A DNA stretch of 64,000 nt from Tateyamaria omphalii (GTDB lineage: Bacteria > Pseudomonadota > Alphaproteobacteria > Rhodobacterales > Rhodobacteraceae). The DNA is taken from NCBI RefSeq assembly GCF_019802125.1, contig NZ_JAHVHT010000002.1, positions 124,001 to 188,000 on the forward strand, read 5' to 3'. This document shows positions 37,212-45,884 of the stretch, in pieces. The stretch's first letter is position 1. Each line of letters begins with the position of its first letter. The notes below the pieces were generated by a model that did not search any database, was not told the origin of the DNA, and saw only the letters and a list, made by a program, of their open reading frames with translations. A program made the translations under genes and the position numbers.

Positions 37212-37887
37212 CATGCGGCGCGCAGGCGGGCGGCTCGTGATCCTCGGGATCGCGGGTATCGTCGTGCTTCTGATCCTGGCCGCCGCACTCCTCTTCTTCA
37301 CCCTCCCCGATGCGGGCGCTTTCGACGCGAGGGTCGAGCGGATGTTCATCGAGAACGCCGACCTCACCAGCCAGGCCGAGATCAAGCTACTGGAGATCCT
37401 CGCCCAATCCGGCACCGCTTTCGCCGACACACTGGCCAGCTACCGTCTTGTCATCTTCGTCCTGCTGGTGTTCGCGACGGGCATGATGATTGCGGCCCTC
37501 GTCTTCCTCGTCCTGCTGGTCGGTTTCAACCGCCGCATGGCGCAGATCGAACGGGCAGGCATCCAGGTCAACTCGCTCCTGATCAGCCGCGAGGAAAACA
37601 CGGTCTACCTCAACAACCTCGGTTTCAAGCTGACGGATGCCGCCATGGAAACAATGTCGATCCTGGCCGAAGCACGCATGGATGACGACGTACTGTCGGG
37701 CTCCGAAATCGAGGGGATGATCTCGGGCCGCTCCGCCGCCGATTGCGAAGAGGCCGCAGGTGCGACCCGCATCAAACGCCTCCGCGACACGCTCGGCAAC
37801 CAGATCGTCAGCGAGCTTCTGGTCAAAAACATCGCAAGACGCGGCTACATGCTGGCCGTGGAAAAAGACGTGATCAAAGTCCTCTGA
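37183..37887 (+). CDS. Membrane protein with C-terminal winged-helix-like domain
   Basis: A 234-residue protein with two membrane helices (about 18-41 and 89-114) enclosing a short loop outside the cytosol, then a cytosolic region. The last 95 residues (LNNLGFKLTDAAMETMSIL to LLVKNIARRGYMLAVEKDVI) resemble an OmpR-type winged helix, including the C-terminal RGYxL wing. This gives a ToxR- or CadC-like logic in reverse order, but the similarity is by eye only. I chose the GTG at 37183 because AGGA precedes it by about seven bases; an ATG at 37213 is an alternative. Confidence 0.65.
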   Translation: MQDNTTSASDMRRAGGRLVILGIAGIVVLLILAAALLFFTLPDAGAFDARVERMFIENADLTSQAEIKLLEILAQSGTAFADTLASYRLVIFVLLVFATGMMIAALVFLVLLVGFNRRMAQIERAGIQVNSLLISREENTVYLNNLGFKLTDAAMETMSILAEARMDDDVLSGSEIEGMISGRSAADCEEAAGATRIKRLRDTLGNQIVSELLVKNIARRGYMLAVEKDVIKVL

Positions 37888-37889
37888 CC

Positions 37890-37985
37890 CACCCTTTCTT
37901 CTGGCCAAAAATACTTCGGGGTCTGGGGCAGAGCCCCAGTACACCATCTGCTGGAAGCAGATGTATAAAATCGCGTGGCGCACAG
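37890..37985 (+). repeat. Dispersed intergenic repeat, variant copy
   Basis: After the membrane protein gene comes CTTTCTTCTGGCC, AAAATACTTCGGGG, a hairpin CTGGGGC / GCCCCAG, a second hairpin CATCTGCT / AGCAGATG, and then AAATCGCGTGGCGC. The start and the AATCGCGT end match the copies near 17.1 kb and 49.4 kb, while the middle hairpins differ. It is probably a mobile or structural RNA-like element; no coding capacity. Confidence 0.65.
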
Positions 37986-38056
37986 GCGCCGCATTTCACC
38001 AGTAGCCACCAGCGCAACCACAGGTCTAGGGTGCGACCAGACAAAGGAGACCGCCC

Positions 38057-38824
38057 ATGCCCGCCCCCACCAACCCGTTCAAGGCCGCGATCAAGAACGG
38101 CGAGACCGTCATCGGCTGCTGGCTGTCACTCGGCGACCCGCTCGCCACCGAGATCGCGGGCACGGCGGGCTTCGACTGGCTGCTGATCGACGGCGAACAC
38201 ACGCCTTACGACATCTCGCGCATGCGGATGCAGCTTATGGCACTCGAGGCGTCCGACAGCCACGCGGCAGTGCGGGTGCCCGTGGGCGAGACCTGGATCA
38301 TCAAACAGGTGCTCGACGCGGGCGCACAAACGGTGCTGGTCCCCATGGTCGAAACGGCGGAACAGGCACAGCAACTGGTCCATGACGTCCGCTACCCACC
38401 CACAGGCGGGCGCGGCGTCGGCTATTCCGGCGCACGGTGCAGCCGGTTCGGGGCGATCACGGATTACGGCCCAACAGCCGACGACCAAATCTGCCTGCTC
38501 ATCCAGGTGGAAAACCGTGCGGGAATCGCCAATCTCGACGACATCCTCGCCGTGGACGGCATCGACGGCGTCTTCATCGGTCCGGCGGACCTCTCCGCAG
38601 ACATGGGATATATGGGCCAACTCACGCACCCAGAGGTGCAGGCCACGATCAAGGGCGCCATCGCCTGCATCGAAGCCGCGGGCAAAGCCCCCGGCATCCT
38701 CGCCACAACGCCGGAGTTCACCCAAGACGCGCTCGACTGGGGCGCCCGCTTCGTGGCGACCGGCCTAGACCTGCTGATTCTCGCCAAAAGCCTGCGGGAG
38801 CTGGCGCAGCGTTGGGTGAGATAG
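38057..38824 (+). CDS. HpcH/HpaI-family aldolase
   Basis: A 255-residue class II pyruvate-dependent aldolase. Features are GCWLSLGDP, WLLIDGEHTPYD, the metal and catalytic residues in RVPVGE and LVPMVETAEQA, GGRGVGYSGARCSRFG and IGPADLSADMG. It reversibly cleaves 4-hydroxy-2-oxoacids to pyruvate and an aldehyde; the physiological substrate may be from homoprotocatechuate breakdown, but no other genes of that pathway lie nearby. AAAGGAG precedes the ATG. Confidence 0.9.
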   Translation: MPAPTNPFKAAIKNGETVIGCWLSLGDPLATEIAGTAGFDWLLIDGEHTPYDISRMRMQLMALEASDSHAAVRVPVGETWIIKQVLDAGAQTVLVPMVETAEQAQQLVHDVRYPPTGGRGVGYSGARCSRFGAITDYGPTADDQICLLIQVENRAGIANLDDILAVDGIDGVFIGPADLSADMGYMGQLTHPEVQATIKGAIACIEAAGKAPGILATTPEFTQDALDWGARFVATGLDLLILAKSLRELAQRWVR

Positions 38825-38855
38825 GCGGAGGACACCTCCGCCTTACGGGTCGCGT

Positions 38856-39983
38856 TTATCCGGACTTCAGCCCGACAGACGCCTGCGTATACCCACCAGC
38901 AGCCCCATCGATGAAATGCACATGCGTGTCGTCCATGATCGACGGCACGATACAGGTCATCATCGCCTCATCCTGCGTGTGCATCCCATAGCGCGCCACA
39001 CCGTCCGCGCGCGCCTTGTCCAGCACGGCGCGCAGGCGCGACACCGTGCCTGCATCGCAATCCACCGTCATCTTCAACCCGTCATCGAACTTCCGAAAAT
39101 CGGCATTGTCGCCCACGGTCTTGCGATAATGCGTGGGATCAAACCCGCCCAGCTTGATCCCGGTCTTGATCAGAACCCACGCGATCAACGTCTCGAACAG
39201 CACTTGACGCTTGCGCGACTTCACCCCCTTGCCGCCATGGCTCGCATGGGCCTCGAGCGTCGCACCCACCGGCGGCCAGCCCGTGCCCGGCCCCTCGGGC
39301 GGCGCGGGGTGTCCACCCCGTTCCAGATGCGCCACTTCGGCCAGCACCGCCTCCACAACCGCGCCAAAGCGCGCGGTATCGGCACCCTCTTCCGGCGATA
39401 ACAGCAACGACAGGATCGTCCCGTTCCGCGCCTTCATATGGCTCCAGCGGCAGCTCAGCCCCGTCAGGTCCGGCTGTGTCCCCGCGGGGACAGGCGGCAC
39501 AGTCTCAACCCCGGCCTTCATATGCGCCTCCGCCCAACTGACACCACCGCCCGCGAACATGGCATAGTCCACCCCGTCAGACACAGCGTAGCGCGCAACG
39601 GCCACCTCCGGCCCGGCAGCACGAATGTCAGCGACAGTGAAAAGCCCCACGCGCAGGCCCATCCCAAACTCCGCCTGCGCCCAGACCTGAACAGCGCCCA
39701 GTGCCTGCGCCGCCTCTGCCGCGAACTCCGGCGGATGGGCAAAAGCCGCGCCATCACCACCAAACACATAGGGAAAAGCCCGGCCTCCGGCTGCGTTGAT
39801 CTGGGCCGAAATCACCGCCGCCCCGATCATGTTTACCGTCTTGTACTTGCCTGCTGCCACCGCATCGGTTGACCCGACAATGTCGGACACACCGACCACC
39901 CAATCATCGGGCAAGGGCGTGTAGTGGCTCAAATCCGCCACATCCCCGAACACCGTCAATCGCGGCAGGTCGTCATAAAACAT
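38856..39983 (-). CDS. DUF3095 protein with nucleotide-cyclase-like motifs
   Basis: A 375-residue protein beginning MFYDDLPRLTVFGDV, matching DUF3095. The N-terminal half contains GVSDIVGSTDAV (31-42) and YVFGGDGAAF (72-81), in the order and spacing of the metal-binding segments of class III cyclases and GGDEF enzymes. The second half is mixed and ends in ASVGLKSG. Function unknown. The ATG at 39983 has AAGAGG seven bases upstream; the frame extends further but without homology. It is divergent from an MFS gene. Confidence 0.75.
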   Translation of the reverse strand: MFYDDLPRLTVFGDVADLSHYTPLPDDWVVGVSDIVGSTDAVAAGKYKTVNMIGAAVISAQINAAGGRAFPYVFGGDGAAFAHPPEFAAEAAQALGAVQVWAQAEFGMGLRVGLFTVADIRAAGPEVAVARYAVSDGVDYAMFAGGGVSWAEAHMKAGVETVPPVPAGTQPDLTGLSCRWSHMKARNGTILSLLLSPEEGADTARFGAVVEAVLAEVAHLERGGHPAPPEGPGTGWPPVGATLEAHASHGGKGVKSRKRQVLFETLIAWVLIKTGIKLGGFDPTHYRKTVGDNADFRKFDDGLKMTVDCDAGTVSRLRAVLDKARADGVARYGMHTQDEAMMTCIVPSIMDDTHVHFIDGAAGGYTQASVGLKSG

Positions 39984-40086
39984 CTTGTACCTCTTCACCC
40001 CGACCCTAGCACGGGCCCGCCCCATCACAATGCGCCTTGCACCTCCCCGCCCCCCATGCCACGCAAGCGGCAGGAGTGAGGACCCC

Positions 40087-41259
40087 ATGCAAACCGGACT
40101 GATCCTACTGGCGCTGGCCTATGTGCTGAGCCAGTTCTTTCGCGCCTTCCTGGCCGTTCTGACCGGCCCGCTGGAGGCCGAATTGGGCATCACCCCCGAC
40201 GTGCTTGCCACAGCGTCCGGCTACTGGTTCCTTGCCTTCGCGCTGATGCAACTGCCCGTGGGCAAAGCACTCGACACGCTCGGCCCGCGTCGCACGGGTG
40301 GCTGGCTGTTCCTGATCGGGGGCGCAGGCGGTGCCGCTCTCTTTGCCGTGGCCCAAGGCCCAATCTACATCCACGCCGCCATGGCCCTGATCGGCATCGG
40401 TTGCTCACCCGTCCTGATGGCCAGCTTCTACATCTTCGCGCGCGAATTTGACCCGGCCCGCTTCGCCACACTCGCCGCCCTGATGATCGGCATCGGCACC
40501 ATCGGTAATCTGATCTCCAGCTACCCCACCGCCTTCGCCGTCGACACCATCGGATGGCGCAACACGATGTGGGCGCTCTCGGCAATCTCCGCCACCGTCG
40601 CCCTCGGCGTCCTGCTGTCCGTCCGCGACCCGGCCAAGGCGGAAGAGGCGGGCAAAGGGTCCCTCTTCGACCTCCTGCGTATGCCGGTCCTGTGGTTCAT
40701 CATCCCGATCATGTTCGTGAACTACGCGCCCGTCGCCGCCGTACGTGGCCTCTGGATCGGGCCATACCTGCGCGACGTCTTCGACCAGAAGACCGCCCAA
40801 ATCGGCATCGCGACACTGGTGATGAGCCTCGCCATGATCGTCGGCACCATCGCCTATGGCCCGCTCGACCGGATCTTCGGCACACGCAAATGGGTCGTGT
40901 TCACCGGCAACGCGCTCACCATAGTCGCCCTCGCGCTCGTCATCTTCTGGATCGACGCAGGCCCCTGGACCTCCATCGCGCTCTTTGCAGCCATCGGCGC
41001 GCTCGGCGCGTCCTTCCCGGTGATCATCGCCCACGCGCGCAGCTTCTTCCCCCCGCACCTTACGGGGCGCGGCGTGACACTGATGAACCTCTTTGGAATC
41101 GGCGGCGTGGGCGTCATGCAAACCATCTCGGGCCGCATCCACACGGCGACCGCAGGCAGCGACCCAACAGCCCCCTACATCGCGATCTTCGGCTTTTTCG
41201 CCATTGCACTTGCGATAGGTGTGGCCATCTACGCACTTAGCCGTGACTCCACCGACTGA
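40087..41259 (+). CDS. MFS transporter
   Basis: A 390-residue carrier with twelve predicted membrane helices. It shows the NarK/nitrate-nitrite-like and sugar-acid-like opening (LSQFFRAFLAVLTGPLEAELGI) and the loop LDTLGPRRTG between helices 2 and 3, a form of the MFS motif A. The substrate is not evident. ATG at 40087 preceded by AGGAG; the longer frame upstream crosses the DUF3095 promoter. Divergent from the DUF3095 gene and followed by asd. Confidence 0.88.
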   Translation: MQTGLILLALAYVLSQFFRAFLAVLTGPLEAELGITPDVLATASGYWFLAFALMQLPVGKALDTLGPRRTGGWLFLIGGAGGAALFAVAQGPIYIHAAMALIGIGCSPVLMASFYIFAREFDPARFATLAALMIGIGTIGNLISSYPTAFAVDTIGWRNTMWALSAISATVALGVLLSVRDPAKAEEAGKGSLFDLLRMPVLWFIIPIMFVNYAPVAAVRGLWIGPYLRDVFDQKTAQIGIATLVMSLAMIVGTIAYGPLDRIFGTRKWVVFTGNALTIVALALVIFWIDAGPWTSIALFAAIGALGASFPVIIAHARSFFPPHLTGRGVTLMNLFGIGGVGVMQTISGRIHTATAGSDPTAPYIAIFGFFAIALAIGVAIYALSRDSTD

Positions 41260-41322
41260 CGCCCTTTCCCCCAGCAGACATTGGGTGTAAGGGCCACGCA
41301 CCTACCCGAAAAGGAGTCTATT

Positions 41323-42345
41323 ATGGGGTATCGTGTCGTCGTCGCAGGCGCCACCGGCAATGTGGGCCGCGAAATGCTGAACATCCTGGCCGAGCGCCAG
41401 TTTCCCGTGGACGAGCTGGCCGTTCTGGCAAGCCGCCGTTCGCTGGGCACGGAAGTGTCCTTCGGGGATCAGACACTGACGACAAAGGACCTCGACACAT
41501 TCGACTTCACGGGCTGGGACATGGCGCTTTTCGCCATCGGCTCGGATGCGACCAAGAAATACGCGCCCGTCGCGGCCAAGGCCGGTTGCGTGGTCATCGA
41601 TAACTCGTCGCTCTACCGTTACGACCCCGATGTGCCACTGATCGTGCCTGAGGTGAACGCCGACGCGATCGAGGGATATGCGAAGAAGAACATCATCGCC
41701 AACCCCAACTGCTCGACCGCGCAAATGGTCGTGGCGCTCAAGCCGCTGCACGACCGGGCAAAGATCAAGCGCGTGGTGGTTTCGACCTACCAATCCGTGT
41801 CCGGCGCGGGCAAGGAAGGGATGGACGAGCTCTGGGACCAGACCAAGGCGGTCTACAACCCCACGTCCGAGGTTGAGCCCAAGAAGTTCCAGAAGCAGAT
41901 CGCCTTCAACGTGATCCCGCATATCGACGTCTTCATGGACGACGGCTCGACCAAGGAAGAGTGGAAGATGGTCGCCGAGACGAAAAAGATCGTCGACCCG
42001 TCGATCAAGGTCACGGCCACCTGCGTGCGCGTGCCCGTGTTCGTCGGCCACTCGGAATCGATCAACATCGAGACCGAAGACTTCCTGGACGAGGACGAAG
42101 CGCGCGACATCCTGCGCGAAGCGCCGGGTATCATGGTGATCGACAAGCGCGAGGACGGCGGCTACGTCACGCCGATCGAGTGCGTGGGTGACTTTGCCAC
42201 GTTCATCAGCCGCATCCGTCAGGACAGCACAATCGACAACGGCCTGAACTTCTGGTGCGTGTCGGACAACCTGCGCAAGGGCGCCGCCCTGAACGCCGTG
42301 CAGATTGCCGAGGTGCTGGGCCAGCGGGTTCTGAAAAAGGGCTAA
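41323..42345 (+). CDS. asd: Aspartate-semialdehyde dehydrogenase
   Basis: A 340-residue NADP-dependent enzyme converting aspartyl phosphate to the semialdehyde for lysine, threonine, methionine and diaminopimelate synthesis. Motifs: GATGNVGREML (8-18, NADP loop), ASRRS, IANPNCSTAQM with the catalytic Cys, the substrate Arg and His region in VRVPVFVGHSE. Length is normal. GGAG lies nine bases before the ATG. A strong terminator follows, so it appears to be transcribed alone. Confidence 0.96.
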   Translation: MGYRVVVAGATGNVGREMLNILAERQFPVDELAVLASRRSLGTEVSFGDQTLTTKDLDTFDFTGWDMALFAIGSDATKKYAPVAAKAGCVVIDNSSLYRYDPDVPLIVPEVNADAIEGYAKKNIIANPNCSTAQMVVALKPLHDRAKIKRVVVSTYQSVSGAGKEGMDELWDQTKAVYNPTSEVEPKKFQKQIAFNVIPHIDVFMDDGSTKEEWKMVAETKKIVDPSIKVTATCVRVPVFVGHSESINIETEDFLDEDEARDILREAPGIMVIDKREDGGYVTPIECVGDFATFISRIRQDSTIDNGLNFWCVSDNLRKGAALNAVQIAEVLGQRVLKKG

Positions 42346-42370
42346 GGCCAAACCGCATATCGCGGGGAAC

Positions 42371-42397
42371 AAGGGGCCAATCGGCCCCTTTTCTTTT
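42371..42397 (+). terminator. Rho-independent terminator of asd
   Basis: Stem AAGGGGCC / GGCCCCTT (42371-42378 and 42383-42390) with 4-base loop, merging into TTTTCTTTT. It lies 26 bp after the asd stop codon. Confidence 0.9.
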
Positions 42398-42442
42398 GGG
42401 CCACGCGGTGCAGACTATGGGCATCCAACGAAAGATGCCCCA

Positions 42443-44056
42443 ATGCGCCTTGCCCTGATCCTCGCCATCATGCCCCTGCCCGCCCTTGCTGACACCATAG
42501 TGGTGCAGGCCCCACCCGTGGCCGCGACGGTCTATGCCCAAGGGGCATTGGTGTCCCGCACCGCGACGTTCGAGCTGCCCGCAGGCCAGCACACGATCGA
42601 ACTGCGCGACATGGATCCAGACCTGTCGCTTGATGCGATGAATATCGGCCTGACCGGCGCGACGATCACGGCCCGGAGTTGGACACAACGGCCCGACACG
42701 CCTTACCGTGCACCCCGCACGCCCGAATGGCTGACTGCCAAAGATGCACTGGACACCGCGACCGAAGCCTTGGCCGCACTCGATGACCGGATTGCGCTGA
42801 CGCTGGCCTCGGCTCAAGCCGCCCAGGATCAAGTCCTGTTCCTGAACGGCCTGACAGTCCCCGACGATGCCGCTACAAATGTGGACACGCTTCGAGCCAT
42901 CGGCCATTTGATCGCAAGCGACGGCACCGCCGCCCGCGCCGCCATGCGCACCGCCGAATCGGAGGCGCGACAACTGCGCCGCGACCGTCCCGATCTGGAA
43001 TTTGCCGTCGCGCAGGCGCAGGCCGCGCTCGATGCAGCAACACCCACAAACACCGCACCCGCCACGCTGGCGCTGAACGTCACTGTCACGGAACCTGTCG
43101 AAGCCACGCTCGACCTGTCTTATCTTACAGACGGTGTCGCATGGGCACCGTCCTATGCCTTTGACTTGGTAGACGAAACAGCGCTGTCCATCGCGCGCAG
43201 CGCCCTCGTCACCCAATTCACGGCCGAGGATTGGACAGACATCCAATTGACGCTCTCCACACTGGATCCCCTCGCCCAATCCGAACCCAGCCGCCTCTGG
43301 CCGCAACTCCGCCGGATCGAAGACCCCGTGGCCCAGAAACGCGAACTGTCACGTCTGCAGGCCGACAGCGCCATGGGCATGGCCGAACCCATCATAGAAG
43401 CACCCGTGATCGTGGAAGAGGTCGCAGCCGCCAATTTCGACGGCATCGGCGTCTCCCATACCCTGCCCACACCCGTCACCATCCGCGCACAAAGCGAAGA
43501 GCTTGAGATCGCGCTGGATACACTCGACATGGCAGCAACGCTCAGCGCCCGCGCCATCCCCCGCTTTGACGACACCGCCTTCCGTCTGGCCCAAATCACC
43601 AACACGACGCCCGAGATTCTGTTGCCCGGGCGTGCCACCCTTTCTGTTGACGGCCAGCTTGTCGGGCAAGCCAGCATCGACGCCCTGCCGCCGAATGCCG
43701 AGACCGAGCTGTTCTTTGGCCGCATCGACGGGCTGCGCCTGACCCGCACCGTTCTGGGCCGCAACGAAGGGGATCGCGGGATCATCACCCGCTCCAATGA
43801 AGAGACGGAAAACATCCGGATCGAGGTCGAGAACCTGACCGACCGCACATGGGACATATCCGTGCGCGACGCCGTGCCGTTTTCCGAGCAGGAGGACCTG
43901 GTCATAGACTGGACCGCGACACCGCGCCCGGACGTGCAGGCGGTGGACGACCAACGCGGCATTCTGGAATGGCAATTGTCGCTGGACGCCGGAGACAGCC
44001 AGACCATCAACATCGAAACCCAACTGACCTGGCCGGAAGGCAAGGTGCTGCGGTAA
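42443..44056 (+). CDS. Secreted DUF4139 protein
   Basis: A 537-residue exported protein with a signal peptide (to ALA-DTIVV, residue 16) and the layout of the DUF4139 family, whose N-terminal DUF4140 part opens with YAQGALVSRTATFELPAG. A helical middle (about 100-200, Ala-rich and coiled-coil-like) is followed by beta-rich DUF4139 (LSYLTDGVAWAPSYAFDL onward). Some relatives are called mucoidy inhibitors; no mechanism is known. Located in the periplasm by prediction. Confidence 0.85.
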   Translation: MRLALILAIMPLPALADTIVVQAPPVAATVYAQGALVSRTATFELPAGQHTIELRDMDPDLSLDAMNIGLTGATITARSWTQRPDTPYRAPRTPEWLTAKDALDTATEALAALDDRIALTLASAQAAQDQVLFLNGLTVPDDAATNVDTLRAIGHLIASDGTAARAAMRTAESEARQLRRDRPDLEFAVAQAQAALDAATPTNTAPATLALNVTVTEPVEATLDLSYLTDGVAWAPSYAFDLVDETALSIARSALVTQFTAEDWTDIQLTLSTLDPLAQSEPSRLWPQLRRIEDPVAQKRELSRLQADSAMGMAEPIIEAPVIVEEVAAANFDGIGVSHTLPTPVTIRAQSEELEIALDTLDMAATLSARAIPRFDDTAFRLAQITNTTPEILLPGRATLSVDGQLVGQASIDALPPNAETELFFGRIDGLRLTRTVLGRNEGDRGIITRSNEETENIRIEVENLTDRTWDISVRDAVPFSEQEDLVIDWTATPRPDVQAVDDQRGILEWQLSLDAGDSQTINIETQLTWPEGKVLR

Positions 44057-44520
44057 CCGATTCCTGTCGAACGTGGTTTCCACTGTCCTAACACTGGGGT
44101 GCGCAGAACGCGGTCAATGCCCCTCTGACACCGATAAATCCAAGTTTATCTAACTGGTTCAGCCCGGTAAGGGTTTGATCTTGCAAGGTGAATCCTGGGA
44201 TTCATCACTTCGTTAAATCTGGGCCTTTCAGCGCAAGATATTAGTAATTTCGACCTGTCATACACGTCTTACCGGACGGACCAATGCGCATGTCAGCGCA
44301 CCGACCGGCAGGGCGCAGCAGCAGGCACACACGCCCTGAATACGGCAGAATGCCACCTTTCATCCCGCGACAGCGCGCCCGGACCATCGGGTGTTTCGGA
44401 CCGGTGCGCATGTCCTGCACACGCAGATGAAAGATCGGCACATGCCAGCAATATCCGCGCGGAGAAGGAACCAGTGAATGGGGTGAGTGACGCGCGGATC
44501 TGTGGGGTAACGAGTGGTCT
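44057..44520 (+). other. Gene-free region, candidate small RNA locus
   Basis: More than 460 bp without a convincing protein gene. It holds a 7-bp-arm palindrome TGAATCC-TG-GGATTCA (44189-44204) that includes two GANTC sites, two copies of a 17-base motif GGACC-nn-TGCGCATGTC at about 44278 and 44398, and a 9-bp stem ATCCGCGCG / CGCGCGGAT (44453-44461 and 44491-44499) just before a rightward terminator. A structured RNA transcribed rightward would fit. No known RNA family was recognised. Confidence 0.4.
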
Positions 44521-44556
44521 GGGCGGCGCATCCGGTGGGAGGCGCCGCCCTTTTTT
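44521..44556 (+). terminator. Strong rightward Rho-independent terminator with no gene just before it
   Basis: Perfect 9-bp stem GGGCGGCGC / GCGCCGCCC (44521-44529 and 44542-44550) followed by TTTTTT. The nearest rightward coding sequence ends 465 bp earlier, which suggests that it ends a non-coding transcript. It does not read as a terminator for leftward sbtB, which has no T-tract on that strand. Confidence 0.85.
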
Positions 44557-44566
44557 CGTGCCGTGC

Positions 44567-44878
44567 CTAGAACCGTTCCGCCCGCAGAACTTCGCAATCG
44601 CCCACGGTGACAATCCCGATGTGCCGCTCCACCACGGCAAAGGCCGCCTCAAGCAGGGGGTCCAACCGCTCGGGCTTGATGACGCAAATCACCTGCACCA
44701 TCCCGGTGCCCCGGCTGACCTGCCCCTCACGGCTCCAGGTGCCGGAATCGCCGGACCCGCCCAGCACGGGCAGCACGGTCCAGCCGGTCACGCCTGCCTT
44801 TTCCATGGCATCGGTCAGACGGCTCTGCATCACCTGTTCGATGATGATGGCAACACGTTTCGCCTTGTGGGTCTTCAT
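44567..44878 (-). CDS. PII-like regulatory protein, SbtB type
   Basis: A 103-residue PII superfamily protein (MKTHKAKRVAIIIEQ onward). The ferredoxin-like fold strands and the T-loop region (SGDSGTWSREGQVSRGTG) resemble SbtB, which binds adenine nucleotides and inhibits the bicarbonate transporter SbtA in cyanobacteria. It lies 4 bp after sbtA in the same direction. It lacks the Cys-containing C-terminal loop of some cyanobacterial SbtB proteins. The assignment rests on fold and context together. Confidence 0.85.
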   Translation of the reverse strand: MKTHKAKRVAIIIEQVMQSRLTDAMEKAGVTGWTVLPVLGGSGDSGTWSREGQVSRGTGMVQVICVIKPERLDPLLEAAFAVVERHIGIVTVGDCEVLRAERF

Positions 44879-44882
44879 GCGC

Positions 44883-45860
44883 TTATCCTCCGGTCAGCGC
44901 GCTGGCGACGGCGACGTAGATCGGAATGCCCAGCGTCAGGTTGAATGGGAACGTGACCCCCAGCGACAGGGTCAGGTAGATCGACGGGTTCGCCTCGGGC
45001 AGGGCCACGCGCATCGCGGCAGGCACCGCAATATAGCTGGCCGACGCCGAAAGCACCATGAACAGCGCCACACCGCCCGTGCTGACGCCCAGAAGCAGGC
45101 CAGCGATACACCCGAACGTCGCCCCCACCAGCGGCATCACCATGCCAAAGGTCAGCACACCGGGGCGGAGCACACCCGACCCGCCACGCAGGCCCCGACC
45201 GGCAACCAGCCCCATGTCCAGCAGGAACAGGCACAGCACACCCTGAAACGGCGACACGATGAACGCTTCGATCTTCTCCAACCCGTCGGTTCCGGTGATC
45301 CAGCCAATGACAAAACTGCCCACCAGCAAGACGATAGAGCCATTGAGCAGGATCTCCCGCATCAGCTCGGGGTCCATCCTGCGGCTGTCCCCGCCACGCG
45401 AGATCAGCCACAACGCCGACAGGATTGCGGGCGCTTCCATCGCCGCAGCCACGGCCACCATGTAGCCTTCGGACGCAATCCCGCTGCTCTCCAGAACCGA
45501 GGTGGCCGCCACGAATGTCACGATCGAAATCGAGCCGTAATGCGCTGCCACGGCGGCCGCATCCAACCGGCTCAGGTTGCCCATCACCTGCAACAGGCCA
45601 AAGGCCACGATCGGCAACGCCGCCGACAAAGCGATCCCCGCCAGCAACGACGCCGCAAGCGTCCCGTCGATCCCGTGATCGGCCACGCTGACCCCGCCTT
45701 TGAACCCGATGGCGAAAAGCAGGTAAATCGACATCCCCTTGGCGACCGCCTCGGGAATGTTCAGGTCCGACCGGGCCAGCGACGCGGCCACGCCAAGCGC
45801 GAAACTCAGGATGATGGGCGACAGCAGGTTTGTCGCCGCAAGGCTCAGGATCTGATCCAA
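44883..45860 (-). CDS. sbtA: Sodium-dependent bicarbonate transporter SbtA
   Basis: A 325-residue membrane protein with about ten hydrophobic helices. The signature stretches of the SbtA (DUF897) family are plain: NLLSPIILSFALGVAASL, IYLLFAIGFKGGVSV, AAHYGSISIVTFVAA, ALFMVLSASASYIAVPAAMR and LGVTFPFNLTLGIPIY. It imports bicarbonate with sodium. Placed between a beta-carbonic anhydrase and a PII-like gene, all leftward with small gaps, consistent with one operon. Confidence 0.92.
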   Translation of the reverse strand: MDQILSLAATNLLSPIILSFALGVAASLARSDLNIPEAVAKGMSIYLLFAIGFKGGVSVADHGIDGTLAASLLAGIALSAALPIVAFGLLQVMGNLSRLDAAAVAAHYGSISIVTFVAATSVLESSGIASEGYMVAVAAAMEAPAILSALWLISRGGDSRRMDPELMREILLNGSIVLLVGSFVIGWITGTDGLEKIEAFIVSPFQGVLCLFLLDMGLVAGRGLRGGSGVLRPGVLTFGMVMPLVGATFGCIAGLLLGVSTGGVALFMVLSASASYIAVPAAMRVALPEANPSIYLTLSLGVTFPFNLTLGIPIYVAVASALTGG

Positions 45861-45884
45861 ATCTGTCCCCTCGGGTACTCCGGC

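Noticed and set aside
44241-44597. A 118-codon minus-strand frame in the gap next to sbtB.
   Set aside because: Arg- and His-rich translation without known motif; it overlaps the sbtB end and the terminator, so a non-coding reading fits better.
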